From: JASEGV01 sp947085285
GTDB taxonomy: Bacteria > Bacteroidota > Ignavibacteria > UBA10030 > BY39
Reading direction: 5' to 3'
Assembly (NCBI GenBank): GCA_947085285.1
Contig: CAMTVZ010000165.1
Span: 1 to 61,814 of the forward strand
Length of the DNA stretch: 61,814 nt
In this document: positions 34,476 to 43,130 of the stretch, piece after piece
Layout of the letters: each line of letters begins with the position of its first letter
How positions within the stretch are numbered: position 1 is the stretch's first letter
Notes under the pieces: model-generated
Told to the model about the DNA's origin: nothing
Seen by the model: the letters and a program-made list of their open reading frames with translations, nothing else
Database searches by the model: none
Translations under genes and position numbers: made by a program

Positions 34476-35344
34476 CTTTTTTCTCTAATTCTGAAAAAAT
34501 TCATGAGTGGTTGAATATACGATTGGTCGGTTCGGATGTTAATGCTATCCACACCACTTTTACGGAAGATCGATTTTAAGTTTTCTTCTGTTTGTTGTCT
34601 CCATTTTTTATAATTATCGCGAACTTGTTTTTTTGAGGTATCCACCCAAAATACTTTACCTGTTTCGGCATCGGCAAGACGCATCAAACCGACTGCCGGT
34701 AATTCTTGTTCGCGCTGATCGTAAATATTGATAGCTACTACATCGTGTTTTTTGTTTGCAATTTTCAGTGCATCTTCAAATCCCTTATCCATAAAATCCG
34801 AAATCACAAATGCGATACTCCTTTTTTTAATAGCGCTGCGTAAATATCGCAAAGCTTCGGTAATGTTAGTTTGTTTGTGCTGTGGTTTGAAATCGAGCAA
34901 TTCACGTATGATGCGAAGTATGTGAGTTCTTCCTTTTTTGGGAGGTATAAATCGTTCAACGATATCGCTGAAAAATATTATTCCAACTTTATCGTTGTTT
35001 TGTATTGCAGAGAAGGCAAGCACTGCACAAAGTTCGATTGCTAAATCCTTTTTCATTTGCAGAGCAGTTCCGAATTCCCCCGAGCCGCTTACATCTACAA
35101 GAATCATTACCGTAAGTTCGCGCTCTTCTTCGAATATTTTTACATACGGATGGTTGAATCGGGCTGTAACATTCCAGTCGATCGAGCGGATATCATCGCC
35201 AATTTGGTATTCTCGAACTTCGCTAAAAGCCATACCGCGTCCTTTGAACACGCTGTGGTATTCGCCTGAAAAAATTTGGTTGGCGATACCGCGGGTTTTG
35301 ATTTCGATTTTTCTGACTTTTTTTAATAAATCAGTTGTTTCCAT
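34469..35344 (-). CDS. DUF58 protein of the moxR-Bat operon
   Basis: 291 residues, cytoplasmic, vWA-like fold. Signatures: SGEYHSVFKGRGMAFSEVRE and GDDIRSIDWNVTARF (the DUF58 signature), followed by MILVDVSGSGEFG, a MIDAS-like start. DUF58 genes follow moxR in most bacteria; they are presumed adaptors for the MoxR ATPase. Start ATG overlaps the moxR stop (TAATG). Ends FRIREKRW at the DUF4381 start. Confidence 0.95.
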   Translation of the reverse strand: METTDLLKKVRKIEIKTRGIANQIFSGEYHSVFKGRGMAFSEVREYQIGDDIRSIDWNVTARFNHPYVKIFEEERELTVMILVDVSGSGEFGTALQMKKDLAIELCAVLAFSAIQNNDKVGIIFFSDIVERFIPPKKGRTHILRIIRELLDFKPQHKQTNITEALRYLRSAIKKRSIAFVISDFMDKGFEDALKIANKKHDVVAINIYDQREQELPAVGLMRLADAETGKVFWVDTSKKQVRDNYKKWRQQTEENLKSIFRKSGVDSINIRTDQSYIQPLMNFFRIREKRW

Positions 35345-36330
35345 TATGGTACTTCTACTGTATTCAAAATCTCGTTCACGATATCTTCGGAGTTCACATT
35401 CTCAGCTTCAGCTTCATAAGTAACGGCGATACGGTGTCGGAGAACATCGTGGCAAACTGCTCGCACATCTTCGGGGATAACATATCCTCGTCGCTTGATA
35501 AATGCAAATGCTTTTGCTGCCAATGCGAGGTTTATACTTGCCCGTGGCGAAGCGCCATAACTGATAAGTTGTGCTAACTTTTCGAGTTTAAAATTCTTAG
35601 GTTCACGTGTCGCAAATACTATATCTAAAATATATTTCTCAATTTTTTCATCCATATAAACTTCTTGAACAACATTCCGAGCTTTTAATATGTCGGCAGG
35701 GCTCACCACAGCTTTGGCTTTCGGGTACGAGTTAGTAATGTTTTGCCGCATAATCAATCGCTCTTCATCACGATTGGGATAAACAATTTTAATCTTTAAC
35801 ATAAAACGATCGACTTGCGCCTCAGGGAGAGGATATGTTCCTTCTTGCTCAATCGGGTTTTGTGTTGCCAGAACAAGAAAGGGTTCATCAAGTTGATATG
35901 TTTGCTCACCGATTGTTACTTGTCTTTCTTGCATAGCTTCGAGCAGAGCGCTTTGAACTTTCGCAGGTGCGCGGTTAATTTCGTCTGCCAAAATAAAATT
36001 AGCAAATATGGGACCTTTCTTTACTGCGAACTCTTCTTTCCGCTGGCTATATATCATTGTACCAATTAAATCTGCAGGAAGCAGGTCGGGGGTAAATTGA
36101 ATTCTCTGAAATTTTGATTGTATCGTTGTTGCCAGAGTTTTTATCGCAAGTGTTTTTGCCAATCCCGGAACGCCTTCTAATAGGATATGTCCATTCGATA
36201 GCAAACCAATTAGCAAACGTTCTACCATATATTTTTGTCCGACTATTACCTTGCCGATTTCCATAGTTAACAAATCAACGAAGGCACTTTCTTTTTGAAT
36301 TTTTTCGTTTAATGTTTTTATATCTGTCAT
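35344..36330 (-). CDS. moxR: MoxR-family AAA+ ATPase
   Basis: About 328 residues. Walker A GVPGLAKTLAIKTLA, Walker B region FILADEINRAPAKVQ, sensor LATQNPIEQEGTYPLPEAQ and the C-terminal lid (GASPRASINLALAAKA) are all family-typical. MoxR proteins act as chaperone-like ATPases with vWA partners, here the DUF58, BatA and BatB proteins. ATG at 36330 with AGGAG six bases upstream is clearly better than the TTG at 36357. It is the first gene of the operon and has its own promoter. Confidence 0.96.
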   Translation of the reverse strand: MTDIKTLNEKIQKESAFVDLLTMEIGKVIVGQKYMVERLLIGLLSNGHILLEGVPGLAKTLAIKTLATTIQSKFQRIQFTPDLLPADLIGTMIYSQRKEEFAVKKGPIFANFILADEINRAPAKVQSALLEAMQERQVTIGEQTYQLDEPFLVLATQNPIEQEGTYPLPEAQVDRFMLKIKIVYPNRDEERLIMRQNITNSYPKAKAVVSPADILKARNVVQEVYMDEKIEKYILDIVFATREPKNFKLEKLAQLISYGASPRASINLALAAKAFAFIKRRGYVIPEDVRAVCHDVLRHRIAVTYEAEAENVNSEDIVNEILNTVEVP

Positions 36331-36368
36331 CAGAACTCCTGTTTTTATTTTTTCCAAAAATTATAAAT

Positions 36369-36390
36369 GGACTCAACAAACAACAAGTCC
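36369..36390 (-). other. Small hairpin in the moxR leader
   Basis: Minus strand GGACTT ... GAGTCC, six pairs (one G-T wobble) around a 10-base loop, in the untranslated leader 40-60 nt before the moxR start. It has no U-tract. A role in mRNA stability or regulation is only a guess. Confidence 0.3.
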
Positions 36391-36413
36391 ATTAAACCTC
36401 GAAAGGCGAAAGA

Positions 36414-36442
36414 ATTATAAGAAAAAAAATAGAATATTTCAA
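36414..36442 (-). promoter_or_regulatory. Sigma-70-type promoter of the moxR-Bat operon
   Basis: On the minus strand TTGAAA (36442-36437), 17 bp, TATAAT (36419-36414). Transcription would start near 36407 and give a leader of about 75 nt to the moxR ATG at 36330. It diverges from the plus-strand promoter at 36502. Confidence 0.7.
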
Positions 36443-36501
36443 TTTAAGCGATTCTACGGTTTTATATTAAATGAGTTTCATTATCATCCCTTTTCCTATC
36501 G

Positions 36502-36530
36502 TTGCAATCCTTATAAAAAAAAATTATATT
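36502..36530 (+). promoter_or_regulatory. Sigma-70-type promoter of the metallo-hydrolase/parAB operon
   Basis: TTGCAA, 17 bp, TATATT, about 45 bp before the ATG at 36576. The -10 and spacing match the other plus-strand promoters in this window. Confidence 0.65.
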
Positions 36531-36575
36531 TAGTAGTGTTTTATCAAACGAATATTTAATAACAACGGAGGTTTT

Positions 36576-37253
36576 ATGTTGAAACTTACATATTACGGTC
36601 ATTCAGCCTTTTTGCTGGATGATGGAAAGACTAAATTAATTATCGACCCTTTTATCGAGGGGAATCCTCTTTCTACTATTAAGGAGAAGGATGTGAATGT
36701 AAATTACATTGTAGTAACTCACGGACATGGCGACCATCTTGGCGATGCGATTAGTATATCGAAAAGGTGCGATGCAACTATTATTGCTGTGAACGAGTTA
36801 GCAAATTATGTTGCAAGTAAAGGTGCCAAAGCCCACAATATGCACATTGGAGGTGGTTTTAATTTCCCATTTGGGCGTGTGAAATTTACTATCGCCCATC
36901 ACGGCTCTTCTTCGGGCGAGGGGACTTATACTGGCGAGCCATCGGGTGTTTTAGTTACGATGGGGGGTAAAACTGTTTATCACACCGGAGATACAGGATT
37001 ATTTTCGGATATGAAACTGATTGGTGAGATGAACCCCGTAGATGTTTTGCTCCTTCCAATTGGCGATAACTTTACGATGGGAATCGACGATGCTGTGAAA
37101 GCTGTTGAATTAGTAAATCCTAAATTTGTTGCACCGATGCACTACAACACTTTTCCAGTTATCGAAGCTGACCCGCATGCTTTTATTGCAAAAGTTAAAG
37201 CAAAAGGATTTAATGGAAAAGTTTTTAATTCTGGTGAAACGTTTGAATTTTAA
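36576..37253 (+). CDS. UPF0173 metal-dependent hydrolase (metallo-beta-lactamase fold)
   Basis: 225 residues, cytoplasmic. KLTYYGHSAFLL at the start, the zinc-binding THGHGDHLGDA (H-x-H-x-D-H), AHHGSSSGEGTY, HTGDTGLFSDM and PMHYNTFPVIEADP are the UPF0173/YtkL signatures. The natural substrate is unknown. Ribosome site GGAGG just before ATG. Placed 15 bp ahead of parA, as first gene of the operon. Confidence 0.95.
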   Translation: MLKLTYYGHSAFLLDDGKTKLIIDPFIEGNPLSTIKEKDVNVNYIVVTHGHGDHLGDAISISKRCDATIIAVNELANYVASKGAKAHNMHIGGGFNFPFGRVKFTIAHHGSSSGEGTYTGEPSGVLVTMGGKTVYHTGDTGLFSDMKLIGEMNPVDVLLLPIGDNFTMGIDDAVKAVELVNPKFVAPMHYNTFPVIEADPHAFIAKVKAKGFNGKVFNSGETFEF

Positions 37254-37268
37254 GATTGAGATAACGAG

Positions 37269-38072
37269 TTGAGTAAAGTTGTAACAGTAGCAAATCAAAA
37301 AGGTGGAGTTGGTAAAACAACTACTACAATAAATTTAGCAGCCTGCGTAGCAGCAGCTGAGGTGCCAGTCCTTATTATAGATAACGACCCGCAGGCAAAT
37401 GCTACATCGGGATTAGGTTTTGATACTCAAAACGGTGGTAAAAATATTTACGATGTACTCATCGGAGGTATCGATCCATGGGAGGCAATACAGCAAACCA
37501 GTATGCCTTTTCTTTCGCTTCTGCCATCGAGTATAAATTTAGTAGGTGCAGAAGTCGAAATGGTTGAGATCGATAATCGTGAAAAATTGCTCGCAAATGT
37601 TGTAGATAGTATCAAGAACAAGTTTGGTTATATTTTTATCGACTGTCCACCTTCGTTAGGATTGATAACATTAAATTCACTCGTTGCTGCCGATTCGGTG
37701 TTGATCCCAGTTCAGTGCGAGTATCATGCACTTGAAGGGCTGACTCAATTATTGAACACAATCAACATCGTAAAGAAAAACCTGAATCAGAAATTAGAGA
37801 TAGAAGGTGTACTTATGACTATGTTCGATGCAAGGTTGCGGCTTTCGAATCAAATTGTTGAAGAGGTTAAAAAATATTTTGGCAATAAAGTTTACCAAAC
37901 AATTGTAAACCGAAATGTTCGCTTGAGCGAAGCTCCGAGCTACGGTAAACCGATTTTGTTATACGATGCTTTATCGAGTGGCTCAAAAAATTATATGAAT
38001 CTAGCACAAGAATTTTTATTAAGAAACAATCACTTTCAAACAGAACAGGTAAATAAAGATGTCGAAAATTAA
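37269..38072 (+). CDS. parA: ParA/Soj chromosome-partition ATPase
   Basis: 267 residues. Deviant Walker A NQKGGVGKTTTTINLA near the N-terminus, IIDNDPQANATSGLG, and IFIDCPPSLGLITLNSL with Walker B. Binds DNA in the ATP form and moves ParB-parS complexes for chromosome segregation. Start is TTG at 37269, the only start that keeps the conserved N-terminus; an ordinary ribosome site is not obvious, so it may depend on the upstream gene's translation. Overlaps parB by 14 bp. Confidence 0.97.
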   Translation: MSKVVTVANQKGGVGKTTTTINLAACVAAAEVPVLIIDNDPQANATSGLGFDTQNGGKNIYDVLIGGIDPWEAIQQTSMPFLSLLPSSINLVGAEVEMVEIDNREKLLANVVDSIKNKFGYIFIDCPPSLGLITLNSLVAADSVLIPVQCEYHALEGLTQLLNTINIVKKNLNQKLEIEGVLMTMFDARLRLSNQIVEEVKKYFGNKVYQTIVNRNVRLSEAPSYGKPILLYDALSSGSKNYMNLAQEFLLRNNHFQTEQVNKDVEN

Positions 38073-38982
38073 AGGTGGATTAGGAAAAGGACTTGCTGCG
38101 TTGATCCGTCCATCCGCAGCGGAAGGGGAAACCACTGTTGCCACTGAAAAAGAAATAATAGTTCAAACTGTAACTCGCGAAACTGAAGGCATAACATTAA
38201 TAGATGTTGATAAAATAAAGCCGAATCCGTTTCAACCCCGTGCCGATTTCGACGAGCAAGCCCTCGATGAATTAAAAAAATCGATTATCGAAAAAGGAAT
38301 TATTCAACCGATAACAGTGCGTCGAAAAGATGACTTCTTCGAATTAATTGCTGGCGAACGAAGGGTGAGAGCCTCGATTGATGCTGGTATCAAACAGATT
38401 CCAGCCTACATAATCGATGTTAAGAATGATGAAGATATGTTGGAGTTAGCCCTTGTCGAAAATCTCCAGCGCGAACATCTTAATGCAATCGAAATTGCAA
38501 TTTCTTACCAACGCTTAATTACAGAATGTAATCTTACCTACGAAGAAGTTGCAAAAAGAATCGGGAAAGATAGAACTACGGTGATCAATTTTATCAGGTT
38601 GTTGCGCTTACCCGACGAAATTCAATTAGCGCTCAGGAAAGGCCAAATTACTGCAGGACACGCCCGTATGTTAGTAAGTTTACCCGACGAAAAAAATCAG
38701 ATGAAATTGTTTCATAAAATTATCAAGCACGATTTGAATGTTCGTCAGGTTGAAAAATTAGTCCGCGACTTTAATAAAAAGCCCGAAACTAAATCTAAAA
38801 TAAGTGAATTTGTTCCCGATTCACCTTTTTCTGATATTGAACAAAAACTAAGGCAGATATTTGGAACAAAAGTAAAATTGATTAATCGAGCCGACGGAAA
38901 AGGTGAAATACTGATTGAGTATTATTCGATCGACGATTTAGATCGTTTAATTGAAATAATAATGAAACTGAAAGGAAGTTAA
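38059..38982 (+). CDS. parB: ParB/Spo0J chromosome-partition protein
   Basis: 307 residues. N-terminal GKGLAALI, the CTPase/ParB box (KIKPNPFQPRADFDEQALDE; ELIAGERRVRAS), ENLQREHLNAIEIA, and an HTH (LTYEEVAKRIGKDRTTVINF) for parS binding, then a dimerisation C-terminus. No canonical parS (TGTTTCACGTGAAACA) was found by eye in this window. Followed by ridA after 3 bp. Confidence 0.97.
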   Translation: MSKIKGGLGKGLAALIRPSAAEGETTVATEKEIIVQTVTRETEGITLIDVDKIKPNPFQPRADFDEQALDELKKSIIEKGIIQPITVRRKDDFFELIAGERRVRASIDAGIKQIPAYIIDVKNDEDMLELALVENLQREHLNAIEIAISYQRLITECNLTYEEVAKRIGKDRTTVINFIRLLRLPDEIQLALRKGQITAGHARMLVSLPDEKNQMKLFHKIIKHDLNVRQVEKLVRDFNKKPETKSKISEFVPDSPFSDIEQKLRQIFGTKVKLINRADGKGEILIEYYSIDDLDRLIEIIMKLKGS

Positions 38983-38985
38983 AAA

Positions 38986-39375
38986 ATGAGAAAAAAAATT
39001 TATACAGATGCAGCCCCGGCACCAATCGGTCCTTATAGTCAAGCTGTTATTGGTTCAGGTTGTTTTTTATTTACTGCAGGGCAGATTCCGATTGACCCAG
39101 CATCGGGTCAAATTGTGACAGGGGATATAAAAGCACAAACTCATCAGGTATTAAAAAACTTAGCAGCAATTTTAGAAGTAGGGGGGGCAACGCTACATTC
39201 GGTTTTGAAAACTACAATCTATTTAACCGATATGAATGAGTTTGCCGCAATGAATGAAGTTTATGGAGAATTTTTTTCGGATTCGCCACCGGCACGAACT
39301 ACAGTACAAGTATCACGACTACCACGTGATGTGAAAGTGGAAATCGAGGCTATTGCTTTAGTAGTCAATTCTTGA
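38986..39375 (+). CDS. ridA: RidA-family enamine/imine deaminase
   Basis: 129 residues, the normal length. APAPIGPYSQAV, FTAGQIPIDPASGQIV, TTIYLTDMNEFAAMNEVY, and the catalytic-arginine segment PARTTVQVSRLPRDVKVEIEAIA. It hydrolyses reactive enamine/imine intermediates from PLP enzymes. The stop overlaps the region of the next start (TGA at 39373; ATG at 39378). Confidence 0.97.
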   Translation: MRKKIYTDAAPAPIGPYSQAVIGSGCFLFTAGQIPIDPASGQIVTGDIKAQTHQVLKNLAAILEVGGATLHSVLKTTIYLTDMNEFAAMNEVYGEFFSDSPPARTTVQVSRLPRDVKVEIEAIALVVNS

Positions 39376-39377
39376 AT

Positions 39378-39944
39378 ATGAAGATTTATATTAAAAGTTT
39401 TGTTATTGGTTCTTTAATCTTTTTATTCATCTCAAAATCTTATCCTCAACAACACTTTTCGAAAAGTGAAATATCACGCCTATCTGGGGATAGATTTATT
39501 TTTACTGAATCGAATCAAAGCGAAAAGGAAATTGAAAAAAAAACTAAATCGCCAACTATCGCTATGCTTTTATCTGCCGGTTTGCCGGGAGCAGGACAGT
39601 TCTACAGCGAGTCGTACTGGAAAATTCCAGTTATTTTTGGTTTAGCCGGTTACTGGAGTTATGAGTGGGTTAATATGAATAGGGAGTATAAAAATTATAA
39701 AAACCTTTATTCAGAAAGTTTAATCAAACTTCCACCTTCAGGAAATTTCCAGTATCGAACTATCCGCGATTTTTACAGAGGCGAACGCGACAAGTTCGCC
39801 TGGTATTTGGGTATCTTGTATGTTGTAAATATTTTAGATGCCTATGTAGATGCGAGCTTGTTTGAGTTTAGTGTTGATGACAATTTGGCTAAATCTACTG
39901 GAAAAAATTTGAAATTAAAGATATTTTTTTGCGAACTAAAGTAA
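39378..39944 (+). CDS. DUF5683 membrane protein
   Basis: About 188 residues. Signal peptide/anchor at the N-terminus (IKSFVIGSLIFLFISKSYP), then the block LLSAGLPGAGQFYSESYWKI, hydrophobic segments, and KFAWYLGILYVVNILDAYVD near the C-terminus, which match the DUF5683 pattern of small membrane proteins that follow parAB in Bacteroidota-group genomes. Function unknown. ATG at 39378 is preferred to an overlapping TTG at 39372. Confidence 0.85.
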   Translation: MKIYIKSFVIGSLIFLFISKSYPQQHFSKSEISRLSGDRFIFTESNQSEKEIEKKTKSPTIAMLLSAGLPGAGQFYSESYWKIPVIFGLAGYWSYEWVNMNREYKNYKNLYSESLIKLPPSGNFQYRTIRDFYRGERDKFAWYLGILYVVNILDAYVDASLFEFSVDDNLAKSTGKNLKLKIFFCELK

Positions 39945-39947
39945 TAG

Positions 39948-39976
39948 TTGACAATAACATCATAAAGTATTATATT
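39948..39976 (+). promoter_or_regulatory. Strong sigma-70-type promoter
   Basis: TTGACA, 17 bp, TATATT: a perfect -35 and near-perfect -10. Transcription would begin at about 39983 and reach an ATG at 40028 with AAAGGATC ahead of it. This also shows that the upstream in-frame ATG-like start at 39929 is not used. Confidence 0.8.
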
Positions 39977-40027
39977 CTTACAGTTTGCAATCAATATATC
40001 TTAATAATAAAAATAAAGGATCTTGAC

Positions 40028-41371
40028 ATGAGACAATTTTTAAACACTATTTTATTGGTCGTACTCTTATTATTCACATTTAACTTCCCTTTAATTGCAA
40101 AAATGTCGAACAGCCTATTAGATATAGGTGATTACTATGCAGAATCTACTTGGGTCGACACCGTTTCTGTTTTCTCTGTCTCTCCAAAAGATTTAAATTT
40201 TGGTAATGTGTATGTAGAATCGACTTGGACAGATAGCGTTACAGTTACAAATACCGGAAGTGGGAATTTGAATATCACTTCAGTATATCCTACAAATAAC
40301 CAGTTCAGTGTGGTACCTGCAAACGCGGTTATCCTACCTTCAGGAACCCAGAAGTTTGCTATTACTTTTGCACCTACTACATCAGGCTTGAAATTAGGTC
40401 ATATCGTATTTGTACACAATGGTACTACAGGCCGTGATTCAGTTTCAGTGCGAGGCACAGGCATAATTACAATTGCTGCAGCCAGGGCGTTACCAAATGC
40501 TTCCGAAGTAGTAATCGAAGGTGTTATCACTCGTGGTTTAGGTGCTTTCACACGCATACAAGATGCAACTGCTGGAATTGTTATCCGTCAAACAAGTGGT
40601 ACGTTTTTTACCGCATTGGCATCCGGTGATTTAAGGGCTGGAGATAAAATCATAGTTAATGGAAAAACTTCTGAGTTCAGGCAATTAAAACAAATCAACG
40701 AAGCAGATTTATTAAGTTGGGAACGAATTTCGCGGGATAATCCGCTGCCAACCCCACAACTTGTAACACTTGCTGAAATTGCTGCTAATGGCGAACAGTA
40801 CGAAAGTGAACTAATCAAAGTAACTGACTTAATTATCGATCCAGCCGGTGATCAAAATTTTGTTGCCGCAAAAAATTATAATATCACAGACCTTTCAAAT
40901 CCGTCAAGCCCGGTTGTTTTACGAACTCCAAATGCCGCCGATTCAGAAATTGATGGGTTGCCGATTCCGACCGTAAAATGTATCTTTACAGGTGTGTTAG
41001 GGCAGTTTCATACTACTGACCCGACAGCTGGATACCAATTAAGCCCGATACTCGCATCAGATATTACAATTCAAGTAAACGTTAATGAACCTAATGTATT
41101 GCCAGTTAAATTTTCGTTGAATGGTAACTATCCTAATCCATTTAATCCTACAACTAAAATATCTTTCGACCTTCCCAAGTCAACGAATATTAGTTTGACA
41201 GTTTATAATTTATTAGGTCAAAAAGTAAAAGACCTTATCAACAATAAAAATTATGAAGCCGGTCGACATATTGTTTCATTCGATGCTTCTGGCTATTCAA
41301 CAGGTGTATATCTTTACAAATTATCTTCACCCGAATTTACATCTGTCAAAAAGATGATCCTGAGTAAGTAG
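40028..41371 (+). CDS. Secreted protein with a choice-of-anchor/HYDIN-like domain and a type IX secretion sorting tail
   Basis: About 447 residues. Signal peptide (MRQFLNTILLVVLLLFTFNF). Then an Ig-like ASPM/SPD-2/Hydin-type domain (LNFGNVYVESTWTDSVTVTN, TSGLKLGHIVFVHNG), an OB-like middle domain (about 150-330, EVVIEGVITRGLGAFTRIQD) and a C-terminal type A sorting domain (about 360-447: NYPNPFNPTTKISFDLPKS, VYNLLGQKVKDL, SFDASGYSTGVYLYKL) as found in Por-secretion cargo. Expected at the cell surface or secreted; target unknown. Stop TAG, followed by a hairpin terminator. Confidence 0.9.
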   Translation: MRQFLNTILLVVLLLFTFNFPLIAKMSNSLLDIGDYYAESTWVDTVSVFSVSPKDLNFGNVYVESTWTDSVTVTNTGSGNLNITSVYPTNNQFSVVPANAVILPSGTQKFAITFAPTTSGLKLGHIVFVHNGTTGRDSVSVRGTGIITIAAARALPNASEVVIEGVITRGLGAFTRIQDATAGIVIRQTSGTFFTALASGDLRAGDKIIVNGKTSEFRQLKQINEADLLSWERISRDNPLPTPQLVTLAEIAANGEQYESELIKVTDLIIDPAGDQNFVAAKNYNITDLSNPSSPVVLRTPNAADSEIDGLPIPTVKCIFTGVLGQFHTTDPTAGYQLSPILASDITIQVNVNEPNVLPVKFSLNGNYPNPFNPTTKISFDLPKSTNISLTVYNLLGQKVKDLINNKNYEAGRHIVSFDASGYSTGVYLYKLSSPEFTSVKKMILSK

Positions 41372-41399
41372 TTTATTTTAGTTGAAATATTTGATAATA

Positions 41400-41431
41400 A
41401 AAGCCGGCTTATCGCAAGATAGACCGGCTTT
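41400..41431 (+). terminator. Hairpin terminator after the secreted protein
   Basis: AAAGCCGG (41400-41407) pairs with CCGGCTTT (41424-41431); 16-base loop; followed by the T-rich tcctatttta. It stands 29 bp after the stop codon. Confidence 0.7.
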
Positions 41432-41494
41432 CCTATTTTATATAGATTTATGTATATTTCAAAAAATTTAATCTCCAAATACCTTAGGTAAAAA

Positions 41495-42484
41495 ATGCTC
41501 AACTATATTTGGCTTTCATTAATTGTCATTGGAATATTAGTTGCAGTTGCAATTGATTTTAGAGATATTTCGACCGACAAGTTTCGCAATGGCGAAGAAA
41601 TTCAAACCGAGTTAATTTTTGATTCTCCGACTCCACAACTTGAAAAAGGGAAACACTACAAGTGTAATATTTCGATTCCCGCATCAGAGATGCAAAAGAT
41701 TTATAGACTACCGTTATCTGAAAATCTTGTGCAGGAAGCTGAAATAATAGTCTCAAATTCCAATGAAGCAGTTATTAAAATTTCAACTGATGAACAAACT
41801 CCGATAATCTGGAGAGAGCTTGCCGCTGCTCAACGGAAAGATAGCCATGTTTTGCAAGGAAAGATACATTTTGTAAAGTTTTCTGAAAATGTTTTTAATG
41901 CAACTCTAATTCTTAATCCAGTTAAGTTCACAAAACTTAACTCCGTTACAAACGACGGTGTTGTTCGCTACGCAAAAACAGCCGTCGAGCTGGCAATCGG
42001 ATTAATCGGTATCATGGCTTTGTGGTTGGGTATTATGAAGATCGCCGAAGCTTCTGGATTAATTACAAAACTTGCCGGTTTACTAAAACCGATTACAACT
42101 CGCTTATTCCCCGATGTTCCTCCTGAACATCCTGCTATGGGTGCAATGATTATGAATATTTCAGCTAACATATTAGGTTTGGCTAATGCAGCAACTCCGC
42201 TTGGTTTAAAAGCAATGGAAGAGCTCAACAAGCTGAATAAAAAATTAGGAACTGCAACCGATGCAATGTGTACTTTTCTCGTTATCAATACAAGTAATGT
42301 TCAGCTAATACCGGCAACTGTCATCGCAATTCGAGCGGCAAGTGGTTCGGCTAATCCCACTGAAATATTGGGCGCAGTTATAGTAGCAACTACAGTCAGT
42401 ACGATAGTTGGTATTACCGCTGTAAAATCATTATCGAAATTGAAAGTCTTTCGGAAACAATTGTTAGAAGGGAGACAACCATGA
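41495..42484 (+). CDS. spmA: SpmA-like nucleoside-recognition membrane protein with an extra outer domain
   Basis: 329 residues. After the first helix (about 4-20, IWLSLIVIGILVAVAI) comes an extracytoplasmic segment of about 120 residues (25-145) not present in the roughly 200-residue sporulation-type SpmA. The rest is the Gate/SpmA core: KTAVELAIGLIGIMALWLGI, PEHPAMGAMIMNISANILG, NLLG-type NAATPLGLKAMEELN, and VINTSNVQLIPATVIA. It overlaps spmB by 4 bp. In Bacteroidota the pair is often fused. The species shows no sign of sporulation; a transport role is inferred. Confidence 0.88.
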   Translation: MLNYIWLSLIVIGILVAVAIDFRDISTDKFRNGEEIQTELIFDSPTPQLEKGKHYKCNISIPASEMQKIYRLPLSENLVQEAEIIVSNSNEAVIKISTDEQTPIIWRELAAAQRKDSHVLQGKIHFVKFSENVFNATLILNPVKFTKLNSVTNDGVVRYAKTAVELAIGLIGIMALWLGIMKIAEASGLITKLAGLLKPITTRLFPDVPPEHPAMGAMIMNISANILGLANAATPLGLKAMEELNKLNKKLGTATDAMCTFLVINTSNVQLIPATVIAIRAASGSANPTEILGAVIVATTVSTIVGITAVKSLSKLKVFRKQLLEGRQP

Positions 42485-43023
42485 CGACATTAATCGATAT
42501 CATTCAAACCCTTTCGATACTCGCAATACCGTCGATAATTTTTTTCATAGTTACTTACGGTATCATCAAAAAGGTAAAGATATACGAAGTCTTCGTCGAA
42601 GGGGCTAAAGAAGGATTCAACGTTGGAGTCCGAATCATTCCATATCTTGTTGCAATGTTGGTAGCGATTGGGGTGTTTCGCACAAGTGGAGCGATGGATT
42701 TTTTGACAATAATAATTTCGCCCATCACAAATTTAATAGGTATGCCTGCCGAAGCGCTCCCGATGGCAATTATGCGTCCACTTTCCGGTTCGGGGGCTTT
42801 GGGAGTGATGAGCGAAATCATCAACACACACGGTCCCGACTCGCTCATTGGGAGAATGGTATCAGTGATGATGGGGAGTGGCGAAACGACCTTTTATGTT
42901 CTGGCCGTTTATTTTGGCTCAGTCAGTATCTCTCGCACTCGTCATGCCGTTCCAGCAGGTATTATTGCAGATATTGCTGGAATAATAATGTCGGTTTGGC
43001 TCGTGAATCTCATTTTTGGTTAA
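42481..43023 (+). CDS. spmB: SpmB-like nucleoside-recognition membrane protein
   Basis: 180 residues, four to five helices. Core motifs: EGAKEGFNVGVRIIPYLVAM, GMPAEALPMAIMRPLSGSG, SLIGRMVSVMMGSGETTFYV and SRTRHAVPAGIIADIAG, the SpmB/'Gate' signature. Expected to form a complex with SpmA (4-bp overlap). In spore formers it dehydrates the forespore; here the role is unknown. Confidence 0.9.
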   Translation: MTTLIDIIQTLSILAIPSIIFFIVTYGIIKKVKIYEVFVEGAKEGFNVGVRIIPYLVAMLVAIGVFRTSGAMDFLTIIISPITNLIGMPAEALPMAIMRPLSGSGALGVMSEIINTHGPDSLIGRMVSVMMGSGETTFYVLAVYFGSVSISRTRHAVPAGIIADIAGIIMSVWLVNLIFG

Positions 43024-43052
43024 TAAATATTTTACAAAAATGGCTTTTTCCC

Positions 43053-43081
43053 TTGATTTATTAAAACTTCTTGCCTATATT
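43053..43081 (+). promoter_or_regulatory. Sigma-70-type promoter of proline dehydrogenase
   Basis: TTGATT, 17 bp, TATATT, about 50 bp before the ATG at 43131. Confidence 0.6.
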
Positions 43082-43130
43082 AACAGAGGTTTTTTACAAA
43101 ATAAATTACTAATCCATTAAATAAAACAGA

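Noticed and set aside
35595..35620. A partial match to parS (ttcacgtgtcg)
   Set aside because: It lacks the second arm (GAAACA) of the 16-bp consensus and lies in the moxR coding sequence.
39929..40027. An upstream in-frame start for the type IX secreted protein
   Set aside because: A TTGACA-17-TATATT promoter lies inside it, so the message begins after this start; ATG at 40028 has a signal peptide and ribosome site.
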